This document shows, piece by piece, positions 8,602-18,634 of a stretch of 64,000 nucleotides of DNA. Position numbers and translations under genes: made by a program. The first letter of the stretch is position 1, and every line of letters begins with the position of its first letter. A model generated the notes under the pieces. That model had not been told where the DNA came from and searched no databases. It saw only the letters and a list, made by a program, of their open reading frames with translations. Source of the DNA: Vibrio marisflavi CECT 7928 (lineage in GTDB: Bacteria > Pseudomonadota > Gammaproteobacteria > Enterobacterales > Vibrionaceae); NCBI RefSeq assembly GCF_921294215.1, contig NZ_CAKLDM010000001.1:868001-932000 (forward strand), given 5' to 3'.

Positions 8602-8802
8602 CTTGTCTAGATAAGCTGTGCTTTTCCCATCTGAACCCAAGAAATACTCCAATTTACAAGGCCCTAAGCCGGCACTTGATACAACATAAACGATAATTTA
8701 TTCAAAAACTGTTAGAGATCATGTTATTAAATTGGCTCTATGTATCAATCATTGAAAAGTTGCAACTATACTAAGATAGGTGCAGATTATGATTGGTGGT
8801 GT

Positions 8803-10827
8803 ATGAACAACCCAGATGAGCTGAGAACAGATAACAACTCCCCCAGCACAAATGGTTTAGAAAATGATGGTCACTCTAGCAGTTCTTATAGTGCCCGTAA
8901 GAACAGTCCTATCTATGGGAAAATAGGACGTAGGATTATCCTTATAATGATCCTGCTGAGTAGTACTATTACATTAGTCACAACAGTCGTTCAGCTTTAT
9001 TGGGACTATGAGCAACAGTTTAATAGCGTTGAACAACGACACCATGAAATCAAGACTATTCATGCAAACTTACTCGCTTCGTCGCTATGGAACTTTGATC
9101 TAATTCTTCTTCAAGAACGTCTTGACGGTTTGGTCCACTTACCGTCGATTGATTATTTGCAAGTCAATTCAGGCCAATACGAATTTAAGGCGGGAGAAAA
9201 AGTAACGGCTGATTATATTTCCGACACCTATCCTTTAATGCATTACAATGCTGATACTGACAAGTTCGAGGAGATTGGTAGCCTTTACGTAGAAACAAAT
9301 ACGCGCGAAATTTACGACTATCTCATTCATCAATTCATCGTAACGCTAGCGCTAAACGCTTTCAAAACAGCGTTAGTATGCTATTTGATACTCATTGTTT
9401 TCCATCGAAGTATTAATAGACGTATCTTTTCCATCGCCAAATACCTCGGAAACTATGATCCAGCTCGACCTTCTAAGCCACTCGTACTAAGGCACCAAAA
9501 ATACATTACAGAGAAAGGCGATGAACTATACTGGCTTGGCGATGAAACCAATAAGATCACGGCGAATGTAACTCAACTATATAAAAATATTAAATATCAA
9601 CAAGACCGCCTCACTGACTTTACTCATGTTTCTTCTGACTGGTTATGGGAAACCGACGAATTCGGCCATTTGATTTACTGCTCAGATATCATGCTTGAAG
9701 CCCTCAACATCGATACTAGTAAAAAACCACTTGTTAGTGAAGTCCCTATGCTTTCCGAAACAACAAAACTAGCTGACTGTTTAGCCAAGCACGCTGACTT
9801 TTCTATGTGTGAAGAAACTTTCGATATTGATGGCATCACGCACCACTTTATGTTTCAAGGAATGGCTAGGTATATTGATGATCAGTTCGTGGGCTACAGA
9901 GGAACGACCATAGACATCACTGAACTTAAAATGGCGCAACTCAAGCTCGAAGAGCTAAATACAGGGCTTGAACGTACTGTTGCTGAGCGCACATTAGATT
10001 TAAAACAAAGCATGCAGAAGCTACAAACTGCACAAGATCAGCTTATCGAGTCCGAAAAGCTTGCTGCATTAGGTGGTCTCGTTGCAGGTGTTGCTCACGA
10101 AGTAAATACCCCACTTGGTATTTCTGTCACTGCTACATCCGTTGTTAGAGACTCAGTCAAAGAGTTAAACTCAGCCTTCGAAGCGCAAACATTAACAACC
10201 GAGCAGTTTGCATCCTTGATGGGTTCGCTCAATGAAGGCGTCACGATGCTTGAGCATAACCTTGACCGAGCTGCAAAATTAGTACGTGATTTCAAGCAAA
10301 CCGCTGTAGACCAAGTCTCCGAGAGTCGCAGCGAATTTAACATCAAACAAGTACTCGATGCACTTATCGCTAGTTTGCACCCAGAGACTAGAACGGTTCC
10401 CGTAGTGCCAAGCGTTAACGGAGATGAATCTCTTACGATGAATAGCCTTCCAGGGGTTTTAACTCAGATTATTTCGAATTTAGTATTGAACAGTGTTATC
10501 CACGCTTTCAAAGAGCAGGAAGAACCATGTATTAGCATTGAGTTCTACCAAAAAGAAAGTAACATCATTTTTGAATATCGTGACAATGGCGCTGGCGTAG
10601 AAGATACATTACACCAAAAAATATTCGAACCATTTTTCACTAGTAGACGTGGACGAGGCGGTTCTGGATTGGGATTAAACCTAGTATTCAACTTAGTCAA
10701 ACAAAAGTTACAGGGTTACTTAGAGTTTGAGTCTGAGCTCGGGCATGGTGTTCATTTCACTATATCCATTCCTAGAGAGTTGCAAATGGATATAGTGAAC
10801 CCTGTTCCGAACAGCAAAACAGGTTAG
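8803..10827 (+). CDS. PAS-containing membrane sensor histidine kinase
   Basis: Inner-membrane sensor kinase of 674 residues from this start. A first membrane segment (IILIMILLSSTITLV) and a second (ALVCYLILIVF) enclose a roughly 120-residue periplasmic sensor. A PAS domain (DWLWETDEFGHLIYCSD) and a coiled coil follow. The phosphoacceptor is His432 in VAHEVNTPLG, with the N box (ISNLVLNSVIHAF), DNGAGV and GSGLGLNLV ATP-binding motifs after it. A start at 8740 adds 21 residues but has no ribosome site; 8803 has a nearby GGTGG. It has no receiver of its own and is convergent, 19 bases apart, with a receiver/HD-GYP protein that may be its partner. Confidence 0.9.
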   Translation: MNNPDELRTDNNSPSTNGLENDGHSSSSYSARKNSPIYGKIGRRIILIMILLSSTITLVTTVVQLYWDYEQQFNSVEQRHHEIKTIHANLLASSLWNFDLILLQERLDGLVHLPSIDYLQVNSGQYEFKAGEKVTADYISDTYPLMHYNADTDKFEEIGSLYVETNTREIYDYLIHQFIVTLALNAFKTALVCYLILIVFHRSINRRIFSIAKYLGNYDPARPSKPLVLRHQKYITEKGDELYWLGDETNKITANVTQLYKNIKYQQDRLTDFTHVSSDWLWETDEFGHLIYCSDIMLEALNIDTSKKPLVSEVPMLSETTKLADCLAKHADFSMCEETFDIDGITHHFMFQGMARYIDDQFVGYRGTTIDITELKMAQLKLEELNTGLERTVAERTLDLKQSMQKLQTAQDQLIESEKLAALGGLVAGVAHEVNTPLGISVTATSVVRDSVKELNSAFEAQTLTTEQFASLMGSLNEGVTMLEHNLDRAAKLVRDFKQTAVDQVSESRSEFNIKQVLDALIASLHPETRTVPVVPSVNGDESLTMNSLPGVLTQIISNLVLNSVIHAFKEQEEPCISIEFYQKESNIIFEYRDNGAGVEDTLHQKIFEPFFTSRRGRGGSGLGLNLVFNLVKQKLQGYLEFESELGHGVHFTISIPRELQMDIVNPVPNSKTG

Positions 10828-10829
10828 TT

Positions 10830-10862
10830 AAAATGAAAAATGCACTCTAATCAGGGAGTGCA
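10830..10862 (-). terminator. Terminator of the HD-GYP gene
   Basis: Arms TGCACTC (10841-10847) and GAGTGCA (10856-10862). Read on the minus strand, the stem is followed by TTTTTCATTTT. The stem overlaps the stop codon of the HD-GYP gene. Confidence 0.65.
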
Positions 10863-12391
10863 TCTCTAATGGCAATAAAGTCTTCCCAATGCTCTATCAT
10901 TAGATCCACTAACTCAGGTTCGAAGTGCTTACCTTTTTGCGCAACAATTTCCTGCATAATCTCGTCATCAGGCCAAGGTTCTTTATAAGAACGTTTCGCG
11001 CCCAACGCATCAAATACATCGGCGAGAGCTGTAATACGCCCAGATATAGGAATATCTTTACCAGACAACTGATTTGGGTATCCAGAGCCATCCCATTTCT
11101 CATGGTGAGTGCCAGCGATTTCTTTCGCGACTAAGATCAATTTCCTCTTAGATTTGCTCAAGATTTCTACGCCATACTCCACATGCTTTTGCATGATATC
11201 CCATTCTTCAGCGGTTAGCTTACCCGGCTTATGGAGAATACTATCGGGAATCGCGACTTTACCAACATCATGTAATGGTGAAGCTGCTTTGATTAGATTA
11301 ACGTCCGACTCTGGCAGACCATACAGTTCGGCGAGCTTTTCACATATTAAAGACACGCGTTCAACGTGCGCACCCGTCTCTTTGCTTCTTGCTTCAACGG
11401 CATTTGCGAGGTTATATACCAGCTCTCTAGATGTTTCTTTCAGATCGACTAAAAGGTTAAGGTTCTCGAACGTTAAACCTATATTCTGCATATAGATTTC
11501 AAGCAACTGTTTATCAAGCTCGGATAACTCCTGGTTGACGTTGACATACAGTAAGTTATCTAACCCTCTTTCGTCGCTAGTAAACAATACAAATGCATCA
11601 CCAAAGTCATGGGTTTGTCGATCTGTGAGTACTTCTCGACACCTATCTGACACTTGTTCAGGTAATAATTCGAATGAACACTCTGAGTAGAAGTTTACAT
11701 ACCCGCCTGTAGCAGCAAGAGTCAAAGCTCGGCTTTCTTCTCCTTCAGGCCGAGGCTGGACAATACAATAAAATGCAGAGGTGCTTAACCCAAGCAATGA
11801 GGTCAATTGATTCAATACGCTGGTAGCGTAGGTTTGCAAAGATGACGTATTTTGTACGTTTGCTGAAGCTTGAATGACTCTACTGAGGCCCTGTTTTTGC
11901 TCTTCAATCAAACAAAGATCGCGATAGGACCTTAGCATTGAATACAATAACGTTTTTAATTTTTGTGTCGTTAATTCGGTTTTTTCTTTGTAGTCATCAA
12001 TTTCATAATTCTGTATAACTAAGTCTTCCGGAGCTTGCCCTGCTTGCCCCGTTCTTAATACCAATCGAATTTTTTGGTTTTGAGTCTCTTCCCGAATATA
12101 CTTTACTAAATCCAGTCCTGCGTGTTCTGTTTCCATCACAACATCTATCAAAGCTAAAGCAATATCATCATGTTTATCAACGATATCACGAGCCTCTTGA
12201 CCGGATAATGCACATATAAGTTCTAATCGCCTATTTTGAAATTTGAATGTACTTAGGGCGAGTTTAGTAACTTGATGAACTTGTTCGTCATCATCAACCA
12301 CCAGCACTTTCCAAGGTTTCTCTGGCACGACTGTTGGCTGATGGGCTGCTGCCTGATCGTTAGCATCTCTTTGGTCAGCAAACAAATCCAT
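10847..12391 (-). CDS. Response regulator with HD-GYP cyclic-di-GMP phosphodiesterase domain
   Basis: A 514-residue cytosolic protein. The receiver domain covers about residues 27-145 with acceptor Asp83 in ALIDVVM. A DUF3369-type, GAF-like linker spans about 155-310, and an HD-GYP domain occupies 320-505. Metal-site residues are intact: His374-Asp375 in LHDVGK, and HHEKWDGSGYP at 429-439. Such proteins hydrolyse cyclic-di-GMP when phosphorylated. The gene is convergent with the PAS sensor kinase, so a two-component pair is likely. The first 26 residues are a Gln/Ala-rich tail. Confidence 0.92.
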   Translation of the reverse strand: MDLFADQRDANDQAAAHQPTVVPEKPWKVLVVDDDEQVHQVTKLALSTFKFQNRRLELICALSGQEARDIVDKHDDIALALIDVVMETEHAGLDLVKYIREETQNQKIRLVLRTGQAGQAPEDLVIQNYEIDDYKEKTELTTQKLKTLLYSMLRSYRDLCLIEEQKQGLSRVIQASANVQNTSSLQTYATSVLNQLTSLLGLSTSAFYCIVQPRPEGEESRALTLAATGGYVNFYSECSFELLPEQVSDRCREVLTDRQTHDFGDAFVLFTSDERGLDNLLYVNVNQELSELDKQLLEIYMQNIGLTFENLNLLVDLKETSRELVYNLANAVEARSKETGAHVERVSLICEKLAELYGLPESDVNLIKAASPLHDVGKVAIPDSILHKPGKLTAEEWDIMQKHVEYGVEILSKSKRKLILVAKEIAGTHHEKWDGSGYPNQLSGKDIPISGRITALADVFDALGAKRSYKEPWPDDEIMQEIVAQKGKHFEPELVDLMIEHWEDFIAIRDALPD

Positions 12392-12895
12392 TTGACCTCC
12401 TAAAATGAAAATCCTTATTATAAAGGTTTAGCACACTAACTCCCTCATTGATAAATAAAATTGAAATAGCTTCATTCAAAAACACGCACTTAATCTCCTT
12501 TTTATGCGTATGGTTGAAGATACTGCATCCGTCGCCATTCAACTTCTCTATATTACGCTACTAATTGTAGTCTTTTCTACCTAATCACATATAGGCCAAT
12601 CACACCTTTTGCTAATAAATATATAGAATCCACGCGCATTGATAGTTTATGTGACATAAGGTGAAACAGACCATTAAAGCCTTGATTGAAATGCACTGCG
12701 TTTACAGTGTAAACCACGTATCGTATCCAAATAAGCATCATGCAATTTCATAAATATATTAATGAGCATTTATTTTTAATGTTAAGGTGTTGACGGCTTT
12801 TTTGGGGCATTTAGTATAAGAAATGAGAGATCAAAGCTTTCCCATAGATCTATAGTTCCACTAGTACAAAGCGACTAATTACGGAGACATAATTT
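12392..12895. other. Divergent promoter region between the HD-GYP gene and gad
   Basis: No gene is seen. It carries a LuxR/HapR-like half-site CATTGATAAAT near 12445, a TTATGT-G-ACATAA palindrome at 12647-12659, and a sigma-70-like promoter for gad at 12790-12819. Confidence 0.45.
12790..12819 (+). promoter_or_regulatory. Candidate promoter of the glutamate decarboxylase gene
   Basis: A -35 element TTGACG (12790-12795) lies 16-18 bases upstream of TAGTATAA (12812-12819), about 75 bases before the gad start. It is the best sigma-70 match in this gap. Confidence 0.45.
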
Positions 12896-14290
12896 ATGCC
12901 CCTTCATGAAAAAGATACTGTCCGAGATAACTTGCTTGACGACATCTACTCTTCTAAAGACCTTTCAATCACATTACCCAAGTTTAAAATTCCAGAAAGT
13001 GAACAACTTTCAAAGCACGCTTATCAAGTCATTCATGACGAACTAATGATGGATGGGAACTCAAGACAAAACCTTGCCACATTTTGCCAAACATGGCTTG
13101 AAGACGAAGTTCACAAGCTCATGGATGAAAGCATTGATATAAACATGATTGACAAGGACGAATATCCGCAAACTGCAGAAATCGAATCTCGGTGTGTACA
13201 TATGCTCGCCGATTTATGGCATTCACCCGATTTAGAAAACCCTATGGGCTGCTCTACTACTGGCTCAAGTGAAGCGGCAATGCTAGGCGGAATGGCATTA
13301 AAGTGGGCATGGCGTGAAAAAATGAAACGCCAAGGCAAACCTACCGATAAACCGAACTTGATATGTGGCCCTGTGCAGGTTTGCTGGCACAAATTCGCAC
13401 GATACTGGGATATTGAGCTACGTGAGATTCCCATGGAGGGCGATCGTCTTATCATGACTGCGGAAGAAGTGATAAAGCGCTGTGATGAAAATACTATTGG
13501 TGTTGTACCGACTCTGGGCGTTACCTTTACCTGCCAATATGAACCAGTTAAAGAAGTTCACGATGCTTTAGATGAACTAGAACGAACTACCGGTTTAGAT
13601 ATTCCAATGCATATCGATGGTGCAAGTGGAGGCTTTATAGCTCCGTTTTGCCAGCCAGATTTACTCTGGGACTTTAGACTGCCTAGAGTAAAATCGATAA
13701 ACGCTTCTGGCCATAAGTTTGGTCTATCACCGCTTGGAGTTGGTTGGATTCTATGGCGCGATAAATCAGCACTGCATGATGATCTCGTTTTTGATGTCAA
13801 CTACTTAGGCGGCAACATGCCGACGTTTGCCCTCAACTTCTCCCGTCCAGGGGGGCAAGTGGTAGCTCAATATTACAACTTCCTGCGCTTGGGTAGAGAA
13901 GGCTACAGAAAAATACACGAAGCCTGTTACGCTAACGCTCGTTATATTGCCAAAGAAATTGAAAAAATGGGTATGTTCGATGTCATTTACGACGGAGACG
14001 GTGGGATTCCAGGGCTGAGTTGGTGTATCAAGGCTGGCGTAAATCCGGGGTTCAACTTATATGACTTATCAGACAGGATTCGCTCAAGAGGTTGGCAGAT
14101 CGCCGCTTATTCTATGCCTAGCCACAGAGAAGACTTAGTCATTATGAGAATATTGGTTAGGCACGGATTTAGCCGAGATCAAGCCGACATTTTGATTGCA
14201 GATTTACAACGCTGTGTGGATTTCTACGCAACACACCCTATAACTCATGGTAGTGACGCTGAAGAATCTGCTGGATTTAATCACGGCTAG
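12896..14290 (+). CDS. gadB: Glutamate decarboxylase
   Basis: PLP enzyme converting glutamate to GABA and CO2 while consuming a cytosolic proton. At 464 residues it closely matches E. coli GadA/GadB. The substrate/PLP segment [14 protein letters not shown] and the Schiff-base Lys274 in SGHKFG are present, as are [18 protein letters not shown] and the C-terminal decarboxylase region. The acid-sensing N-terminus is less similar to E. coli. No GadC antiporter is adjacent, so glutamate/GABA exchange would need a distant gene. A GGAGA ribosome site precedes the ATG. A bidirectional terminator follows. Confidence 0.95.
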   Translation: MPLHEKDTVRDNLLDDIYSSKDLSITLPKFKIPESEQLSKHAYQVIHDELMMDGNSRQNLATFCQTWLEDEVHKLMDESIDINMIDKDEYPQTAEIESRCVHMLADLWHSPDLENPMGCSTTGSSEAAMLGGMALKWAWREKMKRQGKPTDKPNLICGPVQVCWHKFARYWDIELREIPMEGDRLIMTAEEVIKRCDENTIGVVPTLGVTFTCQYEPVKEVHDALDELERTTGLDIPMHIDGASGGFIAPFCQPDLLWDFRLPRVKSINASGHKFGLSPLGVGWILWRDKSALHDDLVFDVNYLGGNMPTFALNFSRPGGQVVAQYYNFLRLGREGYRKIHEACYANARYIAKEIEKMGMFDVIYDGDGGIPGLSWCIKAGVNPGFNLYDLSDRIRSRGWQIAAYSMPSHREDLVIMRILVRHGFSRDQADILIADLQRCVDFYATHPITHGSDAEESAGFNHG

Positions 14291-14313
14291 CGATTTTATC
14301 TAAACTATTACAA

Positions 14314-14341
14314 AAGCCACCACTGCTATCTGTGGTGGCTT
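14314..14341. terminator. Bidirectional terminator between gadB and a LysR gene
   Basis: 10-base arms AAGCCACCAC and GTGGTGGCTT with an 8-base loop between convergent stops (14290 and 14342). A TTTT run follows the stem on the minus strand. Confidence 0.7.
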
Positions 14342-15292
14342 CTATAGAAGCTTGTTCACCATCATCTCTTCCATATCTTCCACACACTCTAGCAGGTAAT
14401 CAACCAGCACTTTTAATCTTTTAGGTACAAGTTTTCGATTAGGATACACAAGGCTTACGGGCAATGTAGGCATTTTGTACTCGGGCAACAACCGAACAAG
14501 CCGCCCTGAACTTAAATGCTCCAAACATATAAATTCTGGTATTAATGAGATCCCAAGCCCATCGAGACTCGCTTGTAGTGATGCGGTAATCGTATTGACC
14601 TGAAGCTGATGTGGCAAATTTACAATGGTGCTCATTCCATCGTTAGTTGAGAACTGCCAAGGTAGCGGCTTAACCGCCTTACTAATAATTTTTATTTTCT
14701 TGTGTGGCGGCGCTATGTCTTCTAGTTTAGTGATTTCGCCAAATTGCTGCAGATAGTCAGGGCTGGCTACTAATGCACGCTTTGAGTTTGTTATCGGCCT
14801 AGAAATTAAATTGGAATCGTTTAACTCGCCAACTTGTATATATAGGTCAATACCCTCTCCTACGATGTCTACTTCTCTGTTCGTCAATTCTAAGTTGATG
14901 TTTACTTCAGGGTATTGCTTTAAGAATGTATTTAAAAAAGGCCCAGCAAACAAGTGTCCTACTTCAACCGGCATCACCACGTTAAGCTTACCTCGCACTA
15001 AATCTTGGTTAGCTGAAACTTCTAGCTCTGCTTGCTCGATAACCTCAAGCATTTGTATCGCTGATTGATAGAACCTTTCACCCTCCGGAGTCAATATCAA
15101 ACTTCGAGTGGATCGAGTGATCAGCCTCACGCCTAAATGCCTCTCCAACTCGTCTATTTTCCTGCTGACTGTCGACTTAGTCATATCTAACGCACTCGCA
15201 GCCTGAGTAAAACTTGCATACTCAACAACATAACTGAATACCAAGACGGCATTGAGATCCATGGACGAAGTATTCTTTGTATTATTAGGCAT
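14342..15292 (-). CDS. LysR family regulator divergent from the efflux pair
   Basis: A 316-residue LysR-type regulator. The winged helix-turn-helix is at about residues 12-70 (FTQAASALDMTKSTVSRKID), and a periplasmic-binding-protein-like effector domain follows. It belongs to the CrgA-like branch, as suggested by TRSTRSLILTPEGERFYQ. The start at 15292 could be replaced by the internal Met11. It diverges from emrA across about 100 bases, the typical LysR layout, so it probably controls the EmrAB-like pump and itself. The inducer is unknown. Confidence 0.9.
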   Translation of the reverse strand: MPNNTKNTSSMDLNAVLVFSYVVEYASFTQAASALDMTKSTVSRKIDELERHLGVRLITRSTRSLILTPEGERFYQSAIQMLEVIEQAELEVSANQDLVRGKLNVVMPVEVGHLFAGPFLNTFLKQYPEVNINLELTNREVDIVGEGIDLYIQVGELNDSNLISRPITNSKRALVASPDYLQQFGEITKLEDIAPPHKKIKIISKAVKPLPWQFSTNDGMSTIVNLPHQLQVNTITASLQASLDGLGISLIPEFICLEHLSSGRLVRLLPEYKMPTLPVSLVYPNRKLVPKRLKVLVDYLLECVEDMEEMMVNKLL

Positions 15293-15391
15293 ATTTTTGC
15301 AACAGTGTTTCCCTTTTTTCCTATCTTATCATCCAATCAAATTCATTTACAATTCACTTTAATATGTAAACAAGTGTTTCTGGTCATTCTT

Positions 15392-16486
15392 ATGAACAAT
15401 ACAAACCCAGACAATTCAAAACAAGAAATTGCTGAAAGTTGCGCAACTACGCAGCCCGTAAAGAAAAAAAACAAAGCGCTGCTGACCGCCACTGCATTGA
15501 TTGCATTCGTAGGTGTTGCTGCGACTATCTATTGGTTTAGTTACGCACAATATTTTCAATCTACAGATAACGCATACTTGCAAAGCAACGTAACCACTAT
15601 CAGCCCAAAAGTTTCTGGCTACATTGTTAAGTCATTTGTTAAAGACAACGAGCATGTAAAAGCTGGACAGCTACTTGTCCAAATAGATGATAGAGATTAC
15701 GTCCAAGCCCTAAATAAAGCACAAGGCAACTTAGCCGAAAGTGAAGCGAACGTGCAAAACCTTGTTGCTGAGAAAAATCTGCAAAATAGCAAGATTAACC
15801 AAGCTGCTAGCCAAATTGCCGCAGCTCAAGCCCAGTACAAACTTGCCACTCAAGAAGTGAATCGTGTTCGCAGTTTAAAGAAGAAAAACTACGCTTCTCA
15901 AAATGAGTTGGATACCGACATTTCTCAACAAAAAGTGACACTAGCTAATGTTAATGAGGCGAAAGCTAACTACAAAGCAGCCACCGATGAAATTGCGGTA
16001 ATTAATACTCAAATTACTGAAGCTCAAGCGACAGTTGAAGAAGCTAAGGCAGAAGTTAACCAAGCTAAATTAAACCTAAGCTATACGAAAGTGTACGCTC
16101 CTGTCAGTGGCGTGGTAGGTAATCGCAGCTTAAGGGTAGGTATGCTAGTTCAATCTGGAACACCATTACTTAGCTTGGTGCCAACGCAAAATGTTTGGTT
16201 AGTAGCGAACTTCAAAGAAACGCAAATTAGTCACATAAAGAAAGGCCAGAAAGTAAAAATTATCCTTGATGCTTATCCAGACAAACCATTACAAGGGGTA
16301 GTAGATAGCTTCTCGCCAGGTACTGGTGCTCAATTCGCCTTACTTCCACCAGAAAATGCAACTGGCAACTTTACAAAAATCGTTCAGCGAGTACCGGTTA
16401 AAATCGATATTGTAAACCCAGAAGCACTTAACGGCCGTTTAGTACCGGGACTCTCTGTCACTGCAACTGTCGACACTAGAGGCTAA
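15392..16486 (+). CDS. emrA: EmrA-like membrane fusion protein of a drug efflux pump
   Basis: The 364-residue periplasmic adaptor (HlyD family) has one N-terminal membrane anchor (about residues 30-50), a lipoyl half-motif (TISPKVSGYIVKSFVKDN), a long Ala/Gln-rich coiled-coil hairpin at about 100-230, then the second lipoyl half (VYAPVSGVVGNRSLRVG) and a beta-barrel. It links the inner-membrane MFS partner to an outer-membrane channel. I chose the ATG at 15392; the longer frame from 15305 reads like untranslated leader. It ends 4 bases before emrB, so the pair is an operon. Confidence 0.9.
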   Translation: MNNTNPDNSKQEIAESCATTQPVKKKNKALLTATALIAFVGVAATIYWFSYAQYFQSTDNAYLQSNVTTISPKVSGYIVKSFVKDNEHVKAGQLLVQIDDRDYVQALNKAQGNLAESEANVQNLVAEKNLQNSKINQAASQIAAAQAQYKLATQEVNRVRSLKKKNYASQNELDTDISQQKVTLANVNEAKANYKAATDEIAVINTQITEAQATVEEAKAEVNQAKLNLSYTKVYAPVSGVVGNRSLRVGMLVQSGTPLLSLVPTQNVWLVANFKETQISHIKKGQKVKIILDAYPDKPLQGVVDSFSPGTGAQFALLPPENATGNFTKIVQRVPVKIDIVNPEALNGRLVPGLSVTATVDTRG

Positions 16487-16490
16487 TCTC

Positions 16491-18041
16491 ATGGAAGTGG
16501 TTATTCCTGTAGGTGACAGCAACCCAAACAAAGTGGTGACAACGCGTGATTGGATTGCGCTGTTTGGAGGGCTGTTAGGTGCCTTCATGGCAATCTTAGA
16601 TATCCAGATCACTAATTCCTCACTGAGTGCTATCCAAGGAGCGTTGTCTGCGACACTTGATCAAAGCTCTTGGATTTCCACTTCGTACCTTGTCGCAGAG
16701 ATGATCGCTATTCCACTCAGTGCTTGGTTTGCTAAATCACTCGGTGAAAGACGTTACCTTGCGTGGACAACTGCATTCTTTGCGCTCTCCTCGTTTTTGT
16801 GTTCCCTTTCGTGGAACCTAAACTCCATTATTGTCTTTCGTGCAATACAAGGGTTCAGTGGTGGCGCACTTATACCGTTGGCCTTCTCACTGATCACTCA
16901 AATCTTGCCTTTGGAAAGACGCGCAACTGGCATGGCATTATTTGGTGTCGCAGCTACGTTTGCGCCATCAATTGGCCCTACTTTAGGTGGCTGGTTAACC
17001 GAAGTGTTGTCATGGCACTACATTTTTTACATCAATATTCCTCCAGCTTTCGCTGTTATCGCAATGATTTGCTATGGACTAGACAAAAAAGACATCGACT
17101 ATGATAGTTTAAAATCCGGAGACTGGTTGGGCATATTAACCATGGCACTTGGCTTAGGCTGCTTAGAGGTAGTTTTAGAACAAGGCAATGATGACCAATG
17201 GTTTAGCTCTAGCTTTATCGTCACACTCAGCATCATCTCTGCTATTAGCTTGATTTATTTTGTGATTATTGAACTACAGAGAGAAAAGCCTCTGGTCAAT
17301 CTTAAGCTGATGCGTGACCCGCAGTTTGCTGCCTCAGGGATTGCATTTTTGATATTGGGTATGGCGATGTATGGTTCGATCTACGTGATACCAATGTATT
17401 TAACGCAGGTTCAGAACTACAACTCTTTACAAATTGGTACTGTACTCATGTGGATGGGATTACCTCAGCTACTGATTTTCCCGCTATTACCTAAAATCAC
17501 CAAGTATATTAAGTCGACTTACTTAGTGGCATTTGGTTTTGTAATCTTTGGTATCAGCTGTTATGTAAACACTCATATGACCGCTGAATACGCTGGGCAA
17601 CAGATGATAGTATCGATGGTTCTTAGAGCACTAGGCCAGCCATTCATCATTGTTCCAATTTCATTGCTTTCTTTGAAAAATATAAAACTCAAAGACAGCC
17701 CAGATGCGTCCTCTATTACCAATGTCATGAGAAACCTTGGTGGGGCGATAGGTATTGCAGCAATTTCCACGTTACTACAAAACAGAACCACTCTGCACTT
17801 AGATCGAATTGAATCTACTTTGTCTTCTACAAGCGAAGCAGGTTGGGCAAAACTCAACCAACTACAAAGCTACTTTATGCACGCGGGAAGCCCAGCATCA
17901 ACAGCTTCGTTGCAAGCAAAAGCTGACTTACTCAATACGATGCAAGCAAATGCGGCTATCATGGCTTATAACGACGTGTTCTTTATCATGTCGGTACTAC
18001 TAGTGTTTGCTGCCGCACTAATTTTGTGTATGAGAAACTAA
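16491..18041 (+). CDS. emrB: EmrB-like MFS multidrug exporter (DHA2, 14-segment type)
   Basis: A 516-residue inner-membrane proton antiporter with about 14 hydrophobic segments. DHA2 motifs are visible: LDIQITNSSLSAI near the first segment, WISTSYLVAEMIAIPL, the loop motif RAIQGFSGGALIPLAFSLI, and FGVAATFAPSIGPTLGGWLT (motif C of drug/H+ antiporters). With EmrA and a TolC-type channel elsewhere it would export hydrophobic toxic compounds. It immediately follows emrA and is presumably under the divergent LysR protein. Substrate is unknown. Confidence 0.92.
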   Translation: MEVVIPVGDSNPNKVVTTRDWIALFGGLLGAFMAILDIQITNSSLSAIQGALSATLDQSSWISTSYLVAEMIAIPLSAWFAKSLGERRYLAWTTAFFALSSFLCSLSWNLNSIIVFRAIQGFSGGALIPLAFSLITQILPLERRATGMALFGVAATFAPSIGPTLGGWLTEVLSWHYIFYINIPPAFAVIAMICYGLDKKDIDYDSLKSGDWLGILTMALGLGCLEVVLEQGNDDQWFSSSFIVTLSIISAISLIYFVIIELQREKPLVNLKLMRDPQFAASGIAFLILGMAMYGSIYVIPMYLTQVQNYNSLQIGTVLMWMGLPQLLIFPLLPKITKYIKSTYLVAFGFVIFGISCYVNTHMTAEYAGQQMIVSMVLRALGQPFIIVPISLLSLKNIKLKDSPDASSITNVMRNLGGAIGIAAISTLLQNRTTLHLDRIESTLSSTSEAGWAKLNQLQSYFMHAGSPASTASLQAKADLLNTMQANAAIMAYNDVFFIMSVLLVFAAALILCMRN

Positions 18042-18105
18042 TAAAGCTGAACTTAGGATAACTCACTTTGGTTGGGCCACGGTCATGAACACACTAGTTT
18101 TGGCC

Positions 18106-18573
18106 CTATTCGTTTTTGCTGCAATGGTAGACAAAATCCCGCATTTGATGTCTCAGGGTGAGTTTATCATTGGTTAAGGTGAGTATTTGATACTCTTCTT
18201 TTGACTCGCTTTTAAACATATTATGGATATTGTTGCCTTCGAAGCTAGTTTTGTTCGACTCCATAGTTTGCATATCCACAACATTTAACGTTAAAAGGTC
18301 ACCGTTAATTTGCCACAGCGCTTCTCCGGAGAAAGAGTACTCTTGCGGCGTTTCTCCAGCGATGGGGGTAGTTCTAATCACTCCTAAAGTACTTGCTGTT
18401 CCATCCAACCTAAACACTTCATTGGAGTGAACGGTGACATCATTTTGCCCCTGTTGAAATGAATAATCACATTTCCATGAACCTACGATATTATCTTTGT
18501 TTACGGTTTTTGGCGTTGCACATCCAGCTAGCAACACCAATGAACTACTCAAGAAAAATAATTTTTTGAACAA
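18106..18573 (-). CDS. Putative lipoprotein
   Basis: A 155-residue protein with a lipoprotein signal, MFKKLFFLSSSLVLLAGC; the lipobox LAGC puts the lipidated Cys at residue 18. The mature part begins with a short linker followed by NIVGSWKCDYSF, similar to the first strand of lipocalin-like or META-type beta-barrel lipoproteins, but I cannot place it in a named family. Cys27 and the Cys near the C-terminus could form a disulfide. It is convergent with emrB. Role unknown. Confidence 0.75.
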   Translation of the reverse strand: MFKKLFFLSSSLVLLAGCATPKTVNKDNIVGSWKCDYSFQQGQNDVTVHSNEVFRLDGTASTLGVIRTTPIAGETPQEYSFSGEALWQINGDLLTLNVVDMQTMESNKTSFEGNNIHNMFKSESKEEYQILTLTNDKLTLRHQMRDFVYHCSKNE

Positions 18574-18634
18574 TATTTTTACTCCTCAAGCAAGAGAGTT
18601 ATATCGCTTATAATATTAGTCAAATATAGCGCTA

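Noticed and set aside
11109..11495. 128-residue plus-strand frame inside the HD-GYP gene
   Set aside because: Antisense shadow of a gene with intact domains and catalytic motifs.
18074..18106. GGGCCA...TGGCCC inverted repeat after emrB
   Set aside because: Six-base arms with a loop over 20 bases; not convincing as a terminator.
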